From: Paenibacillus alginolyticus DSM 5050 = NBRC 15375
Lineage (GTDB): Bacteria > Bacillota > Bacilli > Paenibacillales > NBRC-103111
Direction of reading: 5' to 3'
DNA length: 52,878 bases
NCBI RefSeq assembly: GCF_000422905.1
Contig: NZ_AUGY01000058.1
Location: 1 to 52,878, forward strand
Shown here one piece after another: positions 17,592 through 26,220 of this stretch. Within the stretch, counting starts at the first letter, position 1, and every line of letters starts with the position of its first letter. The notes under the pieces are model-generated. The model was not told where the DNA came from. It saw only the letters and a program-made list of their open reading frames with translations, and searched no databases. Made by a program: the position numbers and the translations under genes.

Positions 17592-18821
17592 ATGATAATA
17601 AGAATCAGGTCTTGGCTGCATAGCAGAGGAAATTCATCTCCGCGTGAGAAGCAACTGTCTCGTGAGGCCGTAATTTCATTAATTATTCATTCTATTTTTC
17701 AGTTTGGCGCTTCCATGTCGGGCGTGTTCTTAAACTTGTACTTATGGCGGTTAACGCACAGTGTCGTAGTGAATGGTACATACAGTATGGTCGTTTTCAT
17801 CTTAACACCGATTGGCTTTGCGCTTGGCGGCCTGATGATTAAGAAGAAAGACCGAATGGTTTCGTATCGACTAGGGATCATGCTCATAGGTCTTTTCTAT
17901 TTGAGCGTCATTCTAGCACAAGAGAAACTGGTCGAATATTATATCCTATTTGCCATTTTTAATGGACTTGCTGGTGCTTTTTACTGGGTAGGTTATTTGA
18001 CCCTGATGTATGATGTGTCTAACGAACAGAACCGGATTCGGTATCTGGCATTTAATATGATTTTTTTCACAGCTGCGACCTTAGCGGGGCCGGCGCTTGC
18101 CGGATTCATTATCCGTTTAAAAGAAGGACTTAGCGGTTACACCATCGTCTTCTCCATAGCATTCTGTATGTTCTTACTAGCGGCGCTGATTTCATTGAAA
18201 ATTAAAGCTTCAGGCGGACATCATCGCGTTTATTACTTGAAGCTGACTGGTCTTATTATGAAGAAAGAACGTGACTGGTTGAAAGCGCTGCTTGGATTTA
18301 TGGGAATGGGTTTGCTACAAGGCACGATGCTTTTCCTACCGAATATTCTACTTTTTAAAGTGATGCCGCGTGAAGATATTGTAGGTTATCTCGGGGTATT
18401 ATACTCTAGTCTATCCATCGTAATGGGCATTTTTATATCTAAATACGCAAATGTTAATAAAGCTCGGCTTTATTTGGCGATATCAACACTTGGCTACCTC
18501 CTTGGTGTATCTTTTTTACTAGGGAATGTTAATGTATGGACGGTTGTAAGTTTCATGATTTTGTACTCTATTTTCTCTCCGCTGCAAGGGAATACAATGA
18601 CTGGCTACTATTATGGCCTCATTGCAAAGCTGCCGCTTAAAGGTCAATTGAAAGTAGAAAGTGTAGTTGTTAGGGAGTTTTTCTTAAATGTTGGACGTGT
18701 GATTTCCATTATTTGTTTAATTTCATTTGGAAGTGATTTAGATGGGGGCTTGATCCCATGGATTTTAATGATTGCCGCAATGTCACAAATTGCCCTTGTA
18801 TGGTCGATTAAGAATGAATAG
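17592..18821 (+). CDS. Major facilitator superfamily transporter
   Basis: A 409-residue membrane protein with about 12 hydrophobic spans in two halves. The loop between spans 2 and 3 (GGLMIKKKDRMVSYRLG) resembles the MFS motif A position, although it is not canonical. The start is ATG 17592, 6 bases after GGAGG (17581-17585); ATG 17589 is possible. The frame is open upstream to a TTG, but that overlaps the preceding terminator. Substrate cannot be told; the family includes drug and sugar exporters. It stands alone, not coupled to its neighbours. Confidence 0.88.
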   Translation: MIIRIRSWLHSRGNSSPREKQLSREAVISLIIHSIFQFGASMSGVFLNLYLWRLTHSVVVNGTYSMVVFILTPIGFALGGLMIKKKDRMVSYRLGIMLIGLFYLSVILAQEKLVEYYILFAIFNGLAGAFYWVGYLTLMYDVSNEQNRIRYLAFNMIFFTAATLAGPALAGFIIRLKEGLSGYTIVFSIAFCMFLLAALISLKIKASGGHHRVYYLKLTGLIMKKERDWLKALLGFMGMGLLQGTMLFLPNILLFKVMPREDIVGYLGVLYSSLSIVMGIFISKYANVNKARLYLAISTLGYLLGVSFLLGNVNVWTVVSFMILYSIFSPLQGNTMTGYYYGLIAKLPLKGQLKVESVVVREFFLNVGRVISIICLISFGSDLDGGLIPWILMIAAMSQIALVWSIKNE

Positions 18822-18889
18822 TTGAGCATGAAAGCGCGTTAACTCGGATATCCTAAAATGTAGATGACAGGAGAAGAGGACGTGCGGTT

Positions 18890-19840
18890 ATGGAGCAGTA
18901 TGACAGCCTAATTGTGGGCGGAGGCATTGCTGGACTTCAAGCGGCCATTCAATTAGGAAGATATGAGCATCGTGTGCTTGTTATAGACGCCGGCTATGGC
19001 CGGTCTACACTATGTAAAAGCTATCATAACCTATTGGGGTGGCCAGATGGTGTATCGGGGGAAGAGCTTCGCCGGTTAGGAAGGCTTCAAGCTGAGAAGC
19101 TGGGTGTAAGCTTCGTCAAAGATGAAGTTGTGCAAGCTGTAAATAAAGGTAAACCTGGGGACGGATTTGAGCTGTGGGGGAAGTCGGGTATGGGATATGA
19201 AGCCCCAACTTTACTCTTGGCTACAGGACTTCTGGACCGTATTCCCGAGCTGCCCAAGCTGAAAGACTGTCTAGGGTTGACTGTTTACGTCTGTCCAGAT
19301 TGCGATGGCTATGAGATTAAAAGCAAACAGACCATCGTGATGGGATCTGGTGATTCCGGAGCGGGAATGGCCTTGACGCTTAGTTCTCGTACGGACAGGC
19401 TGACCTATGTGAATCACCAGCAAAGGGCTGTGAGCAGCGAGCTTTTAGCTAAGTTGAAGGAAAAAAGAATTACCTATGTCGCGGAAGATATTCTAGAGGT
19501 GATGGCTGAAACTAATGGGTTATTTCGCGGGATCGTTTTGGCAAATGGGGAGCGAATCGGTGCGGAGCGCGGGTTCATAGCCTTCGGCGGGAATGAAGTG
19601 AAGTCGGATTTGGCACGGCAGTTAGGCGCTGAGCGAATGGAGAATCGCCACATTGTAACGGATGCCCGCAGTAAAATGACAAGTGTGCCTTTTGTGTGGG
19701 CAGCTGGGGACGTTGGTGTCCACGCGGAGCAAGTGACCATTGCCATGGGAGAAGGGGCGCAGGCGGCGATTTGGATAAACAAAGCGCTGTTGATGTTGAA
19801 GGAAGAAGCGAACATACATCGGGTTGTAGTTCGCTCTTAA
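18890..19840 (+). CDS. Thioredoxin-reductase-like FAD/NAD(P)H oxidoreductase
   Basis: A 316-residue flavoprotein. Seen: FAD-binding GGGIAGLQAA near the N-terminus, redox CxxC as CPDC (Cys135/Cys138) in place of the usual CATC, NAD(P)-binding segment VMGSGDSGAGMAL, and the C-terminal FAD motif WAAGDVG. The active-site dithiol suggests a disulphide-reducing role, but the partner is unknown. Related low-molecular-weight thioredoxin-reductase-like proteins reduce bacillithiol disulphide or other thiols. The stop is shared with the convergent DUF2161 gene through the palindrome TTAA at 19837-19840, so the genes overlap by four bases and no terminator separates them. Confidence 0.88.
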   Translation: MEQYDSLIVGGGIAGLQAAIQLGRYEHRVLVIDAGYGRSTLCKSYHNLLGWPDGVSGEELRRLGRLQAEKLGVSFVKDEVVQAVNKGKPGDGFELWGKSGMGYEAPTLLLATGLLDRIPELPKLKDCLGLTVYVCPDCDGYEIKSKQTIVMGSGDSGAGMALTLSSRTDRLTYVNHQQRAVSSELLAKLKEKRITYVAEDILEVMAETNGLFRGIVLANGERIGAERGFIAFGGNEVKSDLARQLGAERMENRHIVTDARSKMTSVPFVWAAGDVGVHAEQVTIAMGEGAQAAIWINKALLMLKEEANIHRVVVRS

Positions 19841-20583
19841 GAGTTTAGCGTAGATAGGTGAGTAGATGAGTAGGACGTCTCCGCCCCTGGAAAAGTAGTT
19901 ACAACATGGGCATACTCCGCTAATGCCTGCTCCCCCAGTGGGGTAATATGATAAATGCCGCGGCTTTGGCGTATGAACCAGCGGTAGTAGTTTTTTTGAA
20001 GAAGAGAGCTCACGGCTTTATTGCTCGTGAATTCGCGAAGCTGCCGAGGACTGAGTGGTCCGTGTTGACGCATTAGGTAGGCGCAATGAAGCGATTTCTC
20101 ACGGTAGGCGGTCATGAGCTTCTGCTGAGAGCTGCCTCCGACATTGTAGTCCCCACTGCGTTCATGAAATTCATTGACGACTTTCAAGGCTGCCCTTTTA
20201 TTTGGGCGCAATAGATAGGGAGTAGGCTCGCAGACGAGATCCACTGCGGGCTGTTTGCGTTTGAAAAATTGAACCGTCAGGACACCTAGGCCGAGCATCC
20301 GGCATAAACGTCGAATCTCTTCCCATTGCAGTCGATGCGGCGCTCGTCCTTTATTGGGAAGCTGGAAAGCGACATAGACCTGATCCGTCAGCCGCAGACG
20401 ATCGATGCCTTGCACGAGGAGCGGAATATTGAAGCTTTTTTTCAATTCGACAATGATGGGCGGCTCATCACCGCGAATGGCAACTAAGTCGCAATGCTTA
20501 ATCTCTGCACGAACGGTGTATCCCCGCTGCTCGAAATATTGTTTAATCGGAGCGTAAAGCTCCGTTTCTGTTTGGATAGGCAT
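19837..20583 (-). CDS. DUF2161 family PD-(D/E)XK nuclease-like protein
   Basis: A protein of about 248 residues. The N-terminal part shows a PD-(D/E)XK core: a glutamate-rich helix ETELYAPIK, then Asp32 (HCDLVA) and Glu46-x-Lys48 (VELKKS). The C-terminal half is a winged-helix-like region (SPRQLREF, YHITPLGEQAL). Family members are annotated as putative phosphodiesterases or nucleases with no proven function. The start is uncertain: ATG 20583 has AGAGAGGAG 12 bases upstream, while an in-frame ATG at 20637 lacks a ribosome site. It overlaps the convergent flavoprotein gene by four bases. Confidence 0.8.
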   Translation of the reverse strand: MPIQTETELYAPIKQYFEQRGYTVRAEIKHCDLVAIRGDEPPIIVELKKSFNIPLLVQGIDRLRLTDQVYVAFQLPNKGRAPHRLQWEEIRRLCRMLGLGVLTVQFFKRKQPAVDLVCEPTPYLLRPNKRAALKVVNEFHERSGDYNVGGSSQQKLMTAYREKSLHCAYLMRQHGPLSPRQLREFTSNKAVSSLLQKNYYRWFIRQSRGIYHITPLGEQALAEYAHVVTTFPGAETSYSSTHLSTLNS

Positions 20584-20728
20584 GAGGTTAATGAACTCCT
20601 CTCTAGTTACAAGAATTGCAGCCAGAATGTGTTCCATTATAGCATAGCTTTTGCTAGAATAGGGGAAGAATTACTTGTACGTACATGTTGATGCGAGTAG
20701 AGCAGCGGGACCGAGGAGGACGAGTGTG

Positions 20729-22033
20729 ATGAGTGAGATTTTAGATGCTTGGCTGGGATGCAGCTTCGAGTGTGTATGTGGTCAACGGCATGAAGTGGGG
20801 ATTCGGCGCATCGTCATTGAACGGGATGCGCTGGCGCAGGTAGCCGGGTATGTGAAGGAAGCCGGCTATGGGGAAGTGACGCTTGTCGCGGACGGAAGGA
20901 CGTATCAAGCGGCTGGAGAGAAGCTGCGCGAGCTGCTGGAAACCGCGCAGGTGAAGGTAAGCATCAGCGTGATTCGTGAGAACGCGATGGGGGAAGTGGC
21001 AGCCGATGAAGAAGCGATTGTCCAGGTGATGCTGGACACGCCGCTTTCATCGAAGGTGTTGGTGGCCGTGGGCGCGGGCACCGTCCACGATATCGTGCGC
21101 TTCGTAGCGCATCGCACGAAGCGTCCGTTCTTGTCTGTGCCGACGGCGGCGTCCGTTGACGGCTTCGCGTCAGTAGGCGCGCCGCTCATCGTGCGCGGCT
21201 TCAAGATGACGATCCCGGCCTGCGCGCCGGAGGCCATCTTCGCCGACCTCGCCGTGCTGGCGAAGTCGCCGCAGGCGATGATCGCGGCCGGCCTCGGCGA
21301 CATGCTCGGCAAGCACACGTCGCTAGCCGACTGGTCGCTTGGCCGCGTGCTGCTCGGCGAGCACTACTGCGAGCTGAGCGCTCGGTTGACGCTGGAGGCC
21401 GTGGAGCTCTGCACGGCTCATTTGGACGAGATCGCGCAGCGCACGGATCTCGGCTTGCTCCGGCTCATGGAAGGCCTGATCCTATCAGGCCTTTCCATGC
21501 TCTTGGTCGGCCACTCGCGGCCGGCCTCCGGGGCTGAGCACCATCTCTCCCACTATTGGGAGATGGTGCTTCTGCAGCAGCGCCGTCGGGCGCTGCTGCA
21601 CGGCGCGAAGGTCGGCGTCGCGACCGTGCTCATGGCGCAGCGCTATGAGGCGCTGCGGGGGCTCACGGCCGACGAGGCCGCTGCGCGCCTAGCGCAAGGC
21701 CATGTCCCCAGCGAGCTTACGGATGCGCAGCGCATCCGGCAGGTCTATGGGGACATGGCCGAGCAGGTCATCGCCGAGAATTTCCCGGCGAATGGCACGG
21801 CTGCCCCTGCGCACGCACTGAAGGCGCGCATCGCGGAGAAGTGGGGCGATGTGCAAGCCATCGCCCGAGCGGTCCCTGCAGCGGCGCAGCTCATCGCATG
21901 GCTCGAGGCCGTGCAGGGACCGGTAACGCCGGAGCAGCTCGGTGTGGAGCCGGAGCTGGTGGAGGCGTCCCTGCAGGATGCGCTTTTCGTACGCAACCGT
22001 TTCACGATCCTGCGTTTACAGCGTTTGCTGTAG
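20729..22033 (+). CDS. araM: sn-Glycerol-1-phosphate dehydrogenase (AraM/EgsA family)
   Basis: A 434-residue dehydrogenase that makes sn-glycerol-1-phosphate from dihydroxyacetone phosphate; in Bacilli this feeds heptaprenylglyceryl phosphate made by PcrB. Seen: the nucleotide-binding GAGTVHDI, substrate region PTAASVDGFASVGAPL, metal-ligand aspartate in GLGDMLGKHTSLADW, and histidines in VGHSRPASGAEHHLSHYW. AGGAGG (20714-20719) precedes ATG 20729; GTG 20726 is an alternative. G+C is far above neighbours: 46 of 60 bases at 21241-21300 against 28 of 60 at 22561-22620. The gene is packed with perfect inverted repeats (see the repeat entry). Transfer from a GC-rich relative is possible. Confidence 0.9.
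   Translation: MSEILDAWLGCSFECVCGQRHEVGIRRIVIERDALAQVAGYVKEAGYGEVTLVADGRTYQAAGEKLRELLETAQVKVSISVIRENAMGEVAADEEAIVQVMLDTPLSSKVLVAVGAGTVHDIVRFVAHRTKRPFLSVPTAASVDGFASVGAPLIVRGFKMTIPACAPEAIFADLAVLAKSPQAMIAAGLGDMLGKHTSLADWSLGRVLLGEHYCELSARLTLEAVELCTAHLDEIAQRTDLGLLRLMEGLILSGLSMLLVGHSRPASGAEHHLSHYWEMVLLQQRRRALLHGAKVGVATVLMAQRYEALRGLTADEAAARLAQGHVPSELTDAQRIRQVYGDMAEQVIAENFPANGTAAPAHALKARIAEKWGDVQAIARAVPAAAQLIAWLEAVQGPVTPEQLGVEPELVEASLQDALFVRNRFTILRLQRLL
21086..21922. repeat. Cluster of inverted repeats inside the dehydrogenase gene
   Basis: Read by eye, with arm lengths: 12-base palindrome at 21086-21097; 21098-21105/21116-21123 (8); 21427-21433/21446-21452 (7); 21466-21480/21484-21499 (15 with one bulge, 3-base loop); 21537-21547/21560-21570 (11); 21573-21584/21589-21600 (12, 4-base loop); 21636-21643/21650-21657 (8); 21698-21710/21748-21760 (13), which encloses 21720-21727/21731-21738 (8, 3-base loop); 21844-21851/21859-21866 (8); 21870-21880/21912-21922 (11). 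All lie within the open reading frame. Confidence 0.85.
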
Positions 22034-22050
22034 ACGTTTTATCTTTAAAT

Positions 22051-22098
22051 AAGGCTGTCCCTCAAGGAGATAGATTAACTTGAGGGGCAGCCTTTTTG
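22051..22098 (+). terminator. Rho-independent terminator of the dehydrogenase gene
   Basis: AAGGCTGTCCCTCAAG (22051-22066) pairs with 22079-22094 with one G-T pair, followed by TTTTT. Confidence 0.9.
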
Positions 22099-22225
22099 CT
22101 CATCCGATTAGATTATCAGGACGAAAACTGCAACTCCATTGGAGCAAATCCAATCAAATCTCTGAAGCCCCCTAATTAGATTGGAGTCATCAATATGCAA
22201 TAAGGTACAATATTGGTGAGGGGGA

Positions 22226-22558
22226 ATGAGACGTATGAAAAGCAATATCCTATATGATGAGCAACGAATCAAGGTAGCTCAAGAGGCACTTAGTGGAACG
22301 AAGTTATCTTATCTTGCACGTAAATATTCAGTGTCTCCTAGCACGATCACGAACTGGGTTAAGTTCTACAAAGAAAGATTTGGTGAGGAATCCCTTCCTT
22401 CTGTGAGTGAGTGGATACGAGAGATATTCCTTACTATGAAAGCCTTCACGGCGTTCAAAAGTGGTGGAGCGCCATGCCGGAATATCGTCCGGCGTTCGTT
22501 CCTGCGGCTGCCAAGGAACCGATGTATTCGACCTGGTACAGTATGCATCAGAATGTAA
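22226..22558 (+). pseudogene. Transposase helix-turn-helix remnant (IS3 OrfA type) run into GH36 sequence
   Basis: The first 55-60 codons encode a helix-turn-helix of IS3-family OrfA proteins (LSYLARKYSVSPSTITNWVKFY, with 22 residues around it conserved in type). After about position 22400 the frame runs out of phase through alpha-galactosidase DNA (Arg/Pro-rich, meaningless) to a stop at 22558. The start region has GAGGGGGA before ATG 22226 or 22235. I interpret this as an insertion sequence remnant joined by deletion to the GH36 gene. No OrfB is present. Upstream 22110-22190 holds a TCCAATC/GATTGGA inverted pair that may be part of the element end. Confidence 0.65.
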
Positions 22559-23730
22559 TAGACACACATATCGAAGAACAGTGTTGTTTGGCCAAGAAGT
22601 TGGGGATGGAAGCCGTCATTGTGGACGATGGCTGGCAGACGGAAGATAACCGCAGGGGGTATGCGTACTGTGGCGATTGGGAGACTTATGACGGCAAATT
22701 CCCCGATATGAAGCGGCATGTTGATGCAGTTCATGAGCTAGGCATGAAGTTTATCCTTTGGTACTCGGTACCTTTTATCGGTAAATACAGTAAGGTGTGG
22801 GATCGATTCAAAGATAAGATTCTGCGATTTAATGAAAATCATGGGGCAGCCGTGCTCGATCCGAGATACCCTGATGTTCGAGAGTATATCATAAATAAAT
22901 ATGAAGAAGCGGTGAAAGAATGGGGCTTGGACGGCTTCAAGCTAGATTTCATTGATACGTTCTACTCGCCTGAACAGCAGCTTCCATCAACAACCCCCGG
23001 CAAGGATTATGAGTCCATACCGGCAGCCGTTGACCGCCTATTGACTGACTCCATAGGTAGATTGAGAGAATTGAATACTGATATCATGATCGAGTTCCGT
23101 CAGATGTACATAGGTCCTGCTATGCGCAAATACGGCAATATGTTCCGTGCAGCCGATTGTCCGAATGACAGCATCCAGAATCGTGTGCGCACCTTAGACA
23201 TTAGGCTGACTTGCGGAGATACGGCGACTCATGCCGATATGATCATGTGGCACCCGGAGGAACCCGTGGAAAGCGCCGCCTTACAGTTGATTAACTGTCT
23301 ATTTTCGGTGCCTCAGGTATCCGTCCTCCTGGATAAGCTGCCTTCCAACCATTTGACGATGCTAGAATACTGGCTTTCATTCTGGAAAGAGAACCGTGAT
23401 TTGTTATTAGACGGTCGTATTGAGCCTTTGAATCCGGAGCTGTTGTATCCGATAGTCAGAGCAGTTAAAGAAGATAGAGGGATTGTTGTCGCTTATCATG
23501 AGCAATTAGTACCTATTGACGCAGGAACACCTGTGTCACAATGGATCGTTGTCAACGGCAGAAGGCAGGATGGACTCTATCTAGAGGTTACCGGTGAGGT
23601 TGGAACAGCGAAGGTGATTATTAAAAATTGCTGCGGAGACATTGTCGAGGAGCTGTCTGCCATGCTGACGACAGGCATTCATAAGCTTGATATTCCGGCT
23701 TCGGGCTTAGCAACCATCTTTATCCAATAG
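22411..23730 (+). pseudogene. GH36 alpha-galactosidase, N-terminal domain missing
   Basis: A 439-residue frame carrying the complete GH36 barrel and C-terminal beta domain: MYSTWYSMHQN, VDDGWQT, nucleophile Asp179 in GFKLDFID and acid/base Asp249 in RAADCPND. Full GH36 enzymes are about 700 residues, so the N-terminal beta-sandwich is lost. The frame is blocked by TGA at 22408-22410 directly before a GTG at 22411, and the DNA before it belongs to the transposase remnant. No good ribosome site precedes the GTG. The catalytic domain itself has no further lesions, so the event looks recent or the fragment may still be expressed. Listed as a pseudogene because truncation is the plain reading. Confidence 0.75.
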
Positions 23731-23762
23731 AACTTAAGGTAAGCACACTGGGAGGATCATCG

Positions 23763-23789
23763 AACCACCATTTTGTCGGTGGTTTTTTT
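23763..23789 (+). terminator. Rho-independent terminator after the GH36 fragment
   Basis: AACCACC (23763-23769) pairs with GGTGGTT (23778-23784), followed by a seven-base T run. Confidence 0.88.
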
Positions 23790-23914
23790 GTTATGAATAA
23801 AGGGTAGTTAAGGGACATCATAAAAAATCACAACCCAGCGGAAGTTATCCCATGGAACAGATACAGCAACCATTGTACCATCAGGACATAGTTGTGATAG
23901 GAGGAGGAAAAGGA

Positions 23915-25114
23915 ATGAATATGGAGATGAAGCACGGTAAGGAAGCGTTTGAGGAACGTATCATGCAGCTGCCTGTTTTGGATACGCACACCCATCTTGT
24001 AGGGGATCGTCTCTGTGCAAGCGACTTCTGGGAGATTGCGCATTATTTCTGGTTGTTTCGCGAGCTGCAGGCTGCGGGTTATCCGGCGAATGCCATGGAG
24101 CTCCCAGAGGATATACGAATCGCTGCCTTTTTGGAAGCGTACCATGGATCAAGAAACACGATGATGAATGTGGTGTTGACCCAAATTTTCAAAAATCTAT
24201 ATGGCATTGTGATCAGCGACGCTGCCTCGGTACTGAAAGCCGACGCTGCTGTCAAACAGACCGCGCAAAGTGCCACATGGGCGCAAGAAGTCGCGGACCG
24301 TATGAACGTTAGCAGGTTCGTTGTAAATATACCCGAGCATGCGGAGTTCCAAGGCATGCGAGAAAATGCCATACTGATCCCGCGAATCGACGGGAAATTG
24401 GGCGGGTGGGTCAAAGAAGTTGAGCTGTCGCATGACCCGGCTGCAGCATTCGCTCAATCGCGTGAAAAGCTTACGCAACTACTCGACGAGTTCAAGGAAG
24501 CCGGTTATCTTGGCATCATGACCACATTGCCGAGCTATGAAGCCAGGGCGAACCGCAAGGTTGTGATCGGGCAAGGCAGCACTAAGGATGAGATCTTAAT
24601 GATGCTACTGCACGAATTAGGTGCCGCTGCTGAGCAGAGGGGACTTCTCATTCAGTTGTTTCTCGGCGTGGAACGTTCCTGGTGTGGAACAGCCACCCCG
24701 GTCAATGACCCGGCCCGTATCTTGAAGCTGTCTGCTTTGTTTGAAGCTTATGCCTGTACCTTCGAGCTTGTGGTGGCCTCGGAGCTTAACAATCTGGATA
24801 TTGTGCAAGCGGCATGGAATTTTCCGAATGTTCATGTGGGCGGACATTGGTGGTTTAATTTTCGGGCAAGTACATACCGAGACAGCATGCAATACCGGTT
24901 AGAAGCGCTTCCAGCGATCAAAAGCTCGCTTATCGTATCCGATGCCCGCTGTATGGAGTGGAGCTACGGCAAGATTTTACTTGTCAAACGGATTGTGAGC
25001 GATTTCCTGTGGGGGCAGGTCGAAGCAGGTTGGATCGATCATGACACGGCCATTTTTGTTGCGGAGAATTGGCTGTACGGAAGTGCAGCGAAGCGCTATG
25101 GCATCACTCGTTGA
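23915..25114 (+). CDS. Uronate-isomerase-like amidohydrolase
   Basis: A 399-residue metal-dependent amidohydrolase-fold protein. Seen: HxH metal motif (His25, His27 in LDTHTHL), and a C-terminal region with VHVGGHWWFNF and YRDSMQYRLEALPAI resembling the uronate isomerase (UxaC) active-site segment. It is shorter than UxaC (about 470), so the exact substrate is open; sugar isomerase or lactonase roles are possible. ATG 23915 is chosen since AGGAGGAGG (23899-23907) lies 7 bases upstream; the frame stays open further back without a ribosome site. It precedes the importer of the glycan locus and may act on a released uronic acid. Confidence 0.72.
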   Translation: MNMEMKHGKEAFEERIMQLPVLDTHTHLVGDRLCASDFWEIAHYFWLFRELQAAGYPANAMELPEDIRIAAFLEAYHGSRNTMMNVVLTQIFKNLYGIVISDAASVLKADAAVKQTAQSATWAQEVADRMNVSRFVVNIPEHAEFQGMRENAILIPRIDGKLGGWVKEVELSHDPAAAFAQSREKLTQLLDEFKEAGYLGIMTTLPSYEARANRKVVIGQGSTKDEILMMLLHELGAAAEQRGLLIQLFLGVERSWCGTATPVNDPARILKLSALFEAYACTFELVVASELNNLDIVQAAWNFPNVHVGGHWWFNFRASTYRDSMQYRLEALPAIKSSLIVSDARCMEWSYGKILLVKRIVSDFLWGQVEAGWIDHDTAIFVAENWLYGSAAKRYGITR

Positions 25115-25126
25115 TTCTGATTTTCC

Positions 25127-25192
25127 AATCGTAAAAAAACACAATCCTCTATAAGTTTCACCATCGCTACCCCCGGACAACCCTAGTAAGAT
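25127..25192 (+). promoter_or_regulatory. Glycan-locus promoter 1 with shared bipartite element
   Basis: AATCGTAAAAAAACACA (25127-25143), 8 bases, TAAGTTT (25152-25158), 28 bases, then -10 TAAGAT (25187-25192). The same element with identical spacing occurs at 28932-28997 and 30692-30757. The -35 position (TCGCTA) is non-consensus. It drives the permease operon; binding by the local YesN-type regulator (35007-36026) is inferred. Confidence 0.75.
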
Positions 25193-25235
25193 GAAGAAGT
25201 CAAATTGATGCAGCATGCAAGAAGGGGAGGACAAC

Positions 25236-26192
25236 ATGGCCAGTAAAATTCAGCCATCCGATCGAACGGTTTACGATTTCACATCTCAGAGTCAGAAATG
25301 GGCTTTTATACGAAAACATTGGCCGATTTATGTGATCTCATTACCGGGAATTATTTATTTCTTACTTTTTAAATATATCCCGTTATTCGGTTCCGTCATT
25401 GCGTTTCAAAACTACAACATTTTCAAAGGAATTAAAGGAAGCAAATGGGTAGGCTTAGAAAATTTCCAACGCATGTTCGCGTATACGGATTTCCTTCAGA
25501 TATTGAAAAATACGATATTAATCGGTATTTACGATATGTTCTTCGCTTTTCCGATACCGATCATTTTGGCTCTTCTCATCAATGAAGTGCGCGTTATGAT
25601 GTATAAGCGAATTGTTCAAACCGTGGTTTATATGCCGCATTTCCTGTCATGGGTTATCGTCGGCGGAGTTGTCGTAGGAGTTTTATCGCCTTCCACGGGA
25701 ATCGTCAATCATTTGCTGTCCTTATTTGGAGTAGAACCTATTTATTTCTTAGGGGAATATACGTATATTCGGACCATTCTAATCAGTTCTGGGGTGTGGA
25801 AGGATAGCGGTTGGGGGACCATCATCTATTTAGCCGCAATTGCTGGCATCAATCCCGATCTGTATGAAGCTGCACAAATTGATGGAGCCAGCCGGATTCG
25901 TCAAGTGTTTTCCATCTCAATTCCAAGTATTTTACCTACGATTGTTATTTTATTTCTGCTTCATATTGGGAATTTTCTCGATTTCGGCTTCGAACGCGTC
26001 TTTGTATTTCTTAACCCGCTTAACAATGAAAATGGGGAGATTATCGATACGTTTGTGTATCGGGCAGGTCTTGTTGATCGGCAATATAGTTACACGACCG
26101 CTATCGGGTTATTTAAGTCGGTTGTGGGTCTTATGTTAATCATGATCAGCAATATGTTTAGTAAAAAGATGACCGGGGAAGGTTTGTATTGA
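25236..26192 (+). CDS. ABC sugar permease, LplB-like (MalF type)
   Basis: A 318-residue subunit of the glycan-locus importer, with the same length and layout as the permease at 2246-3202. EAA motif YEAAQIDGASRIRQVFSI; N-terminal KYIPLFGSVIAFQNYNIFKG. The start is ATG 25236, 5 bases after GGGGAGG (25224-25230); ATG 25215 upstream is in frame but has no ribosome site. The leader from the predicted promoter is about 37 bases. First gene of permease-permease-binding protein. Confidence 0.92.
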   Translation: MASKIQPSDRTVYDFTSQSQKWAFIRKHWPIYVISLPGIIYFLLFKYIPLFGSVIAFQNYNIFKGIKGSKWVGLENFQRMFAYTDFLQILKNTILIGIYDMFFAFPIPIILALLINEVRVMMYKRIVQTVVYMPHFLSWVIVGGVVVGVLSPSTGIVNHLLSLFGVEPIYFLGEYTYIRTILISSGVWKDSGWGTIIYLAAIAGINPDLYEAAQIDGASRIRQVFSISIPSILPTIVILFLLHIGNFLDFGFERVFVFLNPLNNENGEIIDTFVYRAGLVDRQYSYTTAIGLFKSVVGLMLIMISNMFSKKMTGEGLY

Positions 26193-26220
26193 TACGGAAG
26201 GAGACCGGAGGTGAATCGCT

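Noticed and set aside
20905..21318. Long minus-strand frame opposite the dehydrogenase gene
   Set aside because: GC-rich DNA gives long antisense frames by chance; no ribosome site and no domain.
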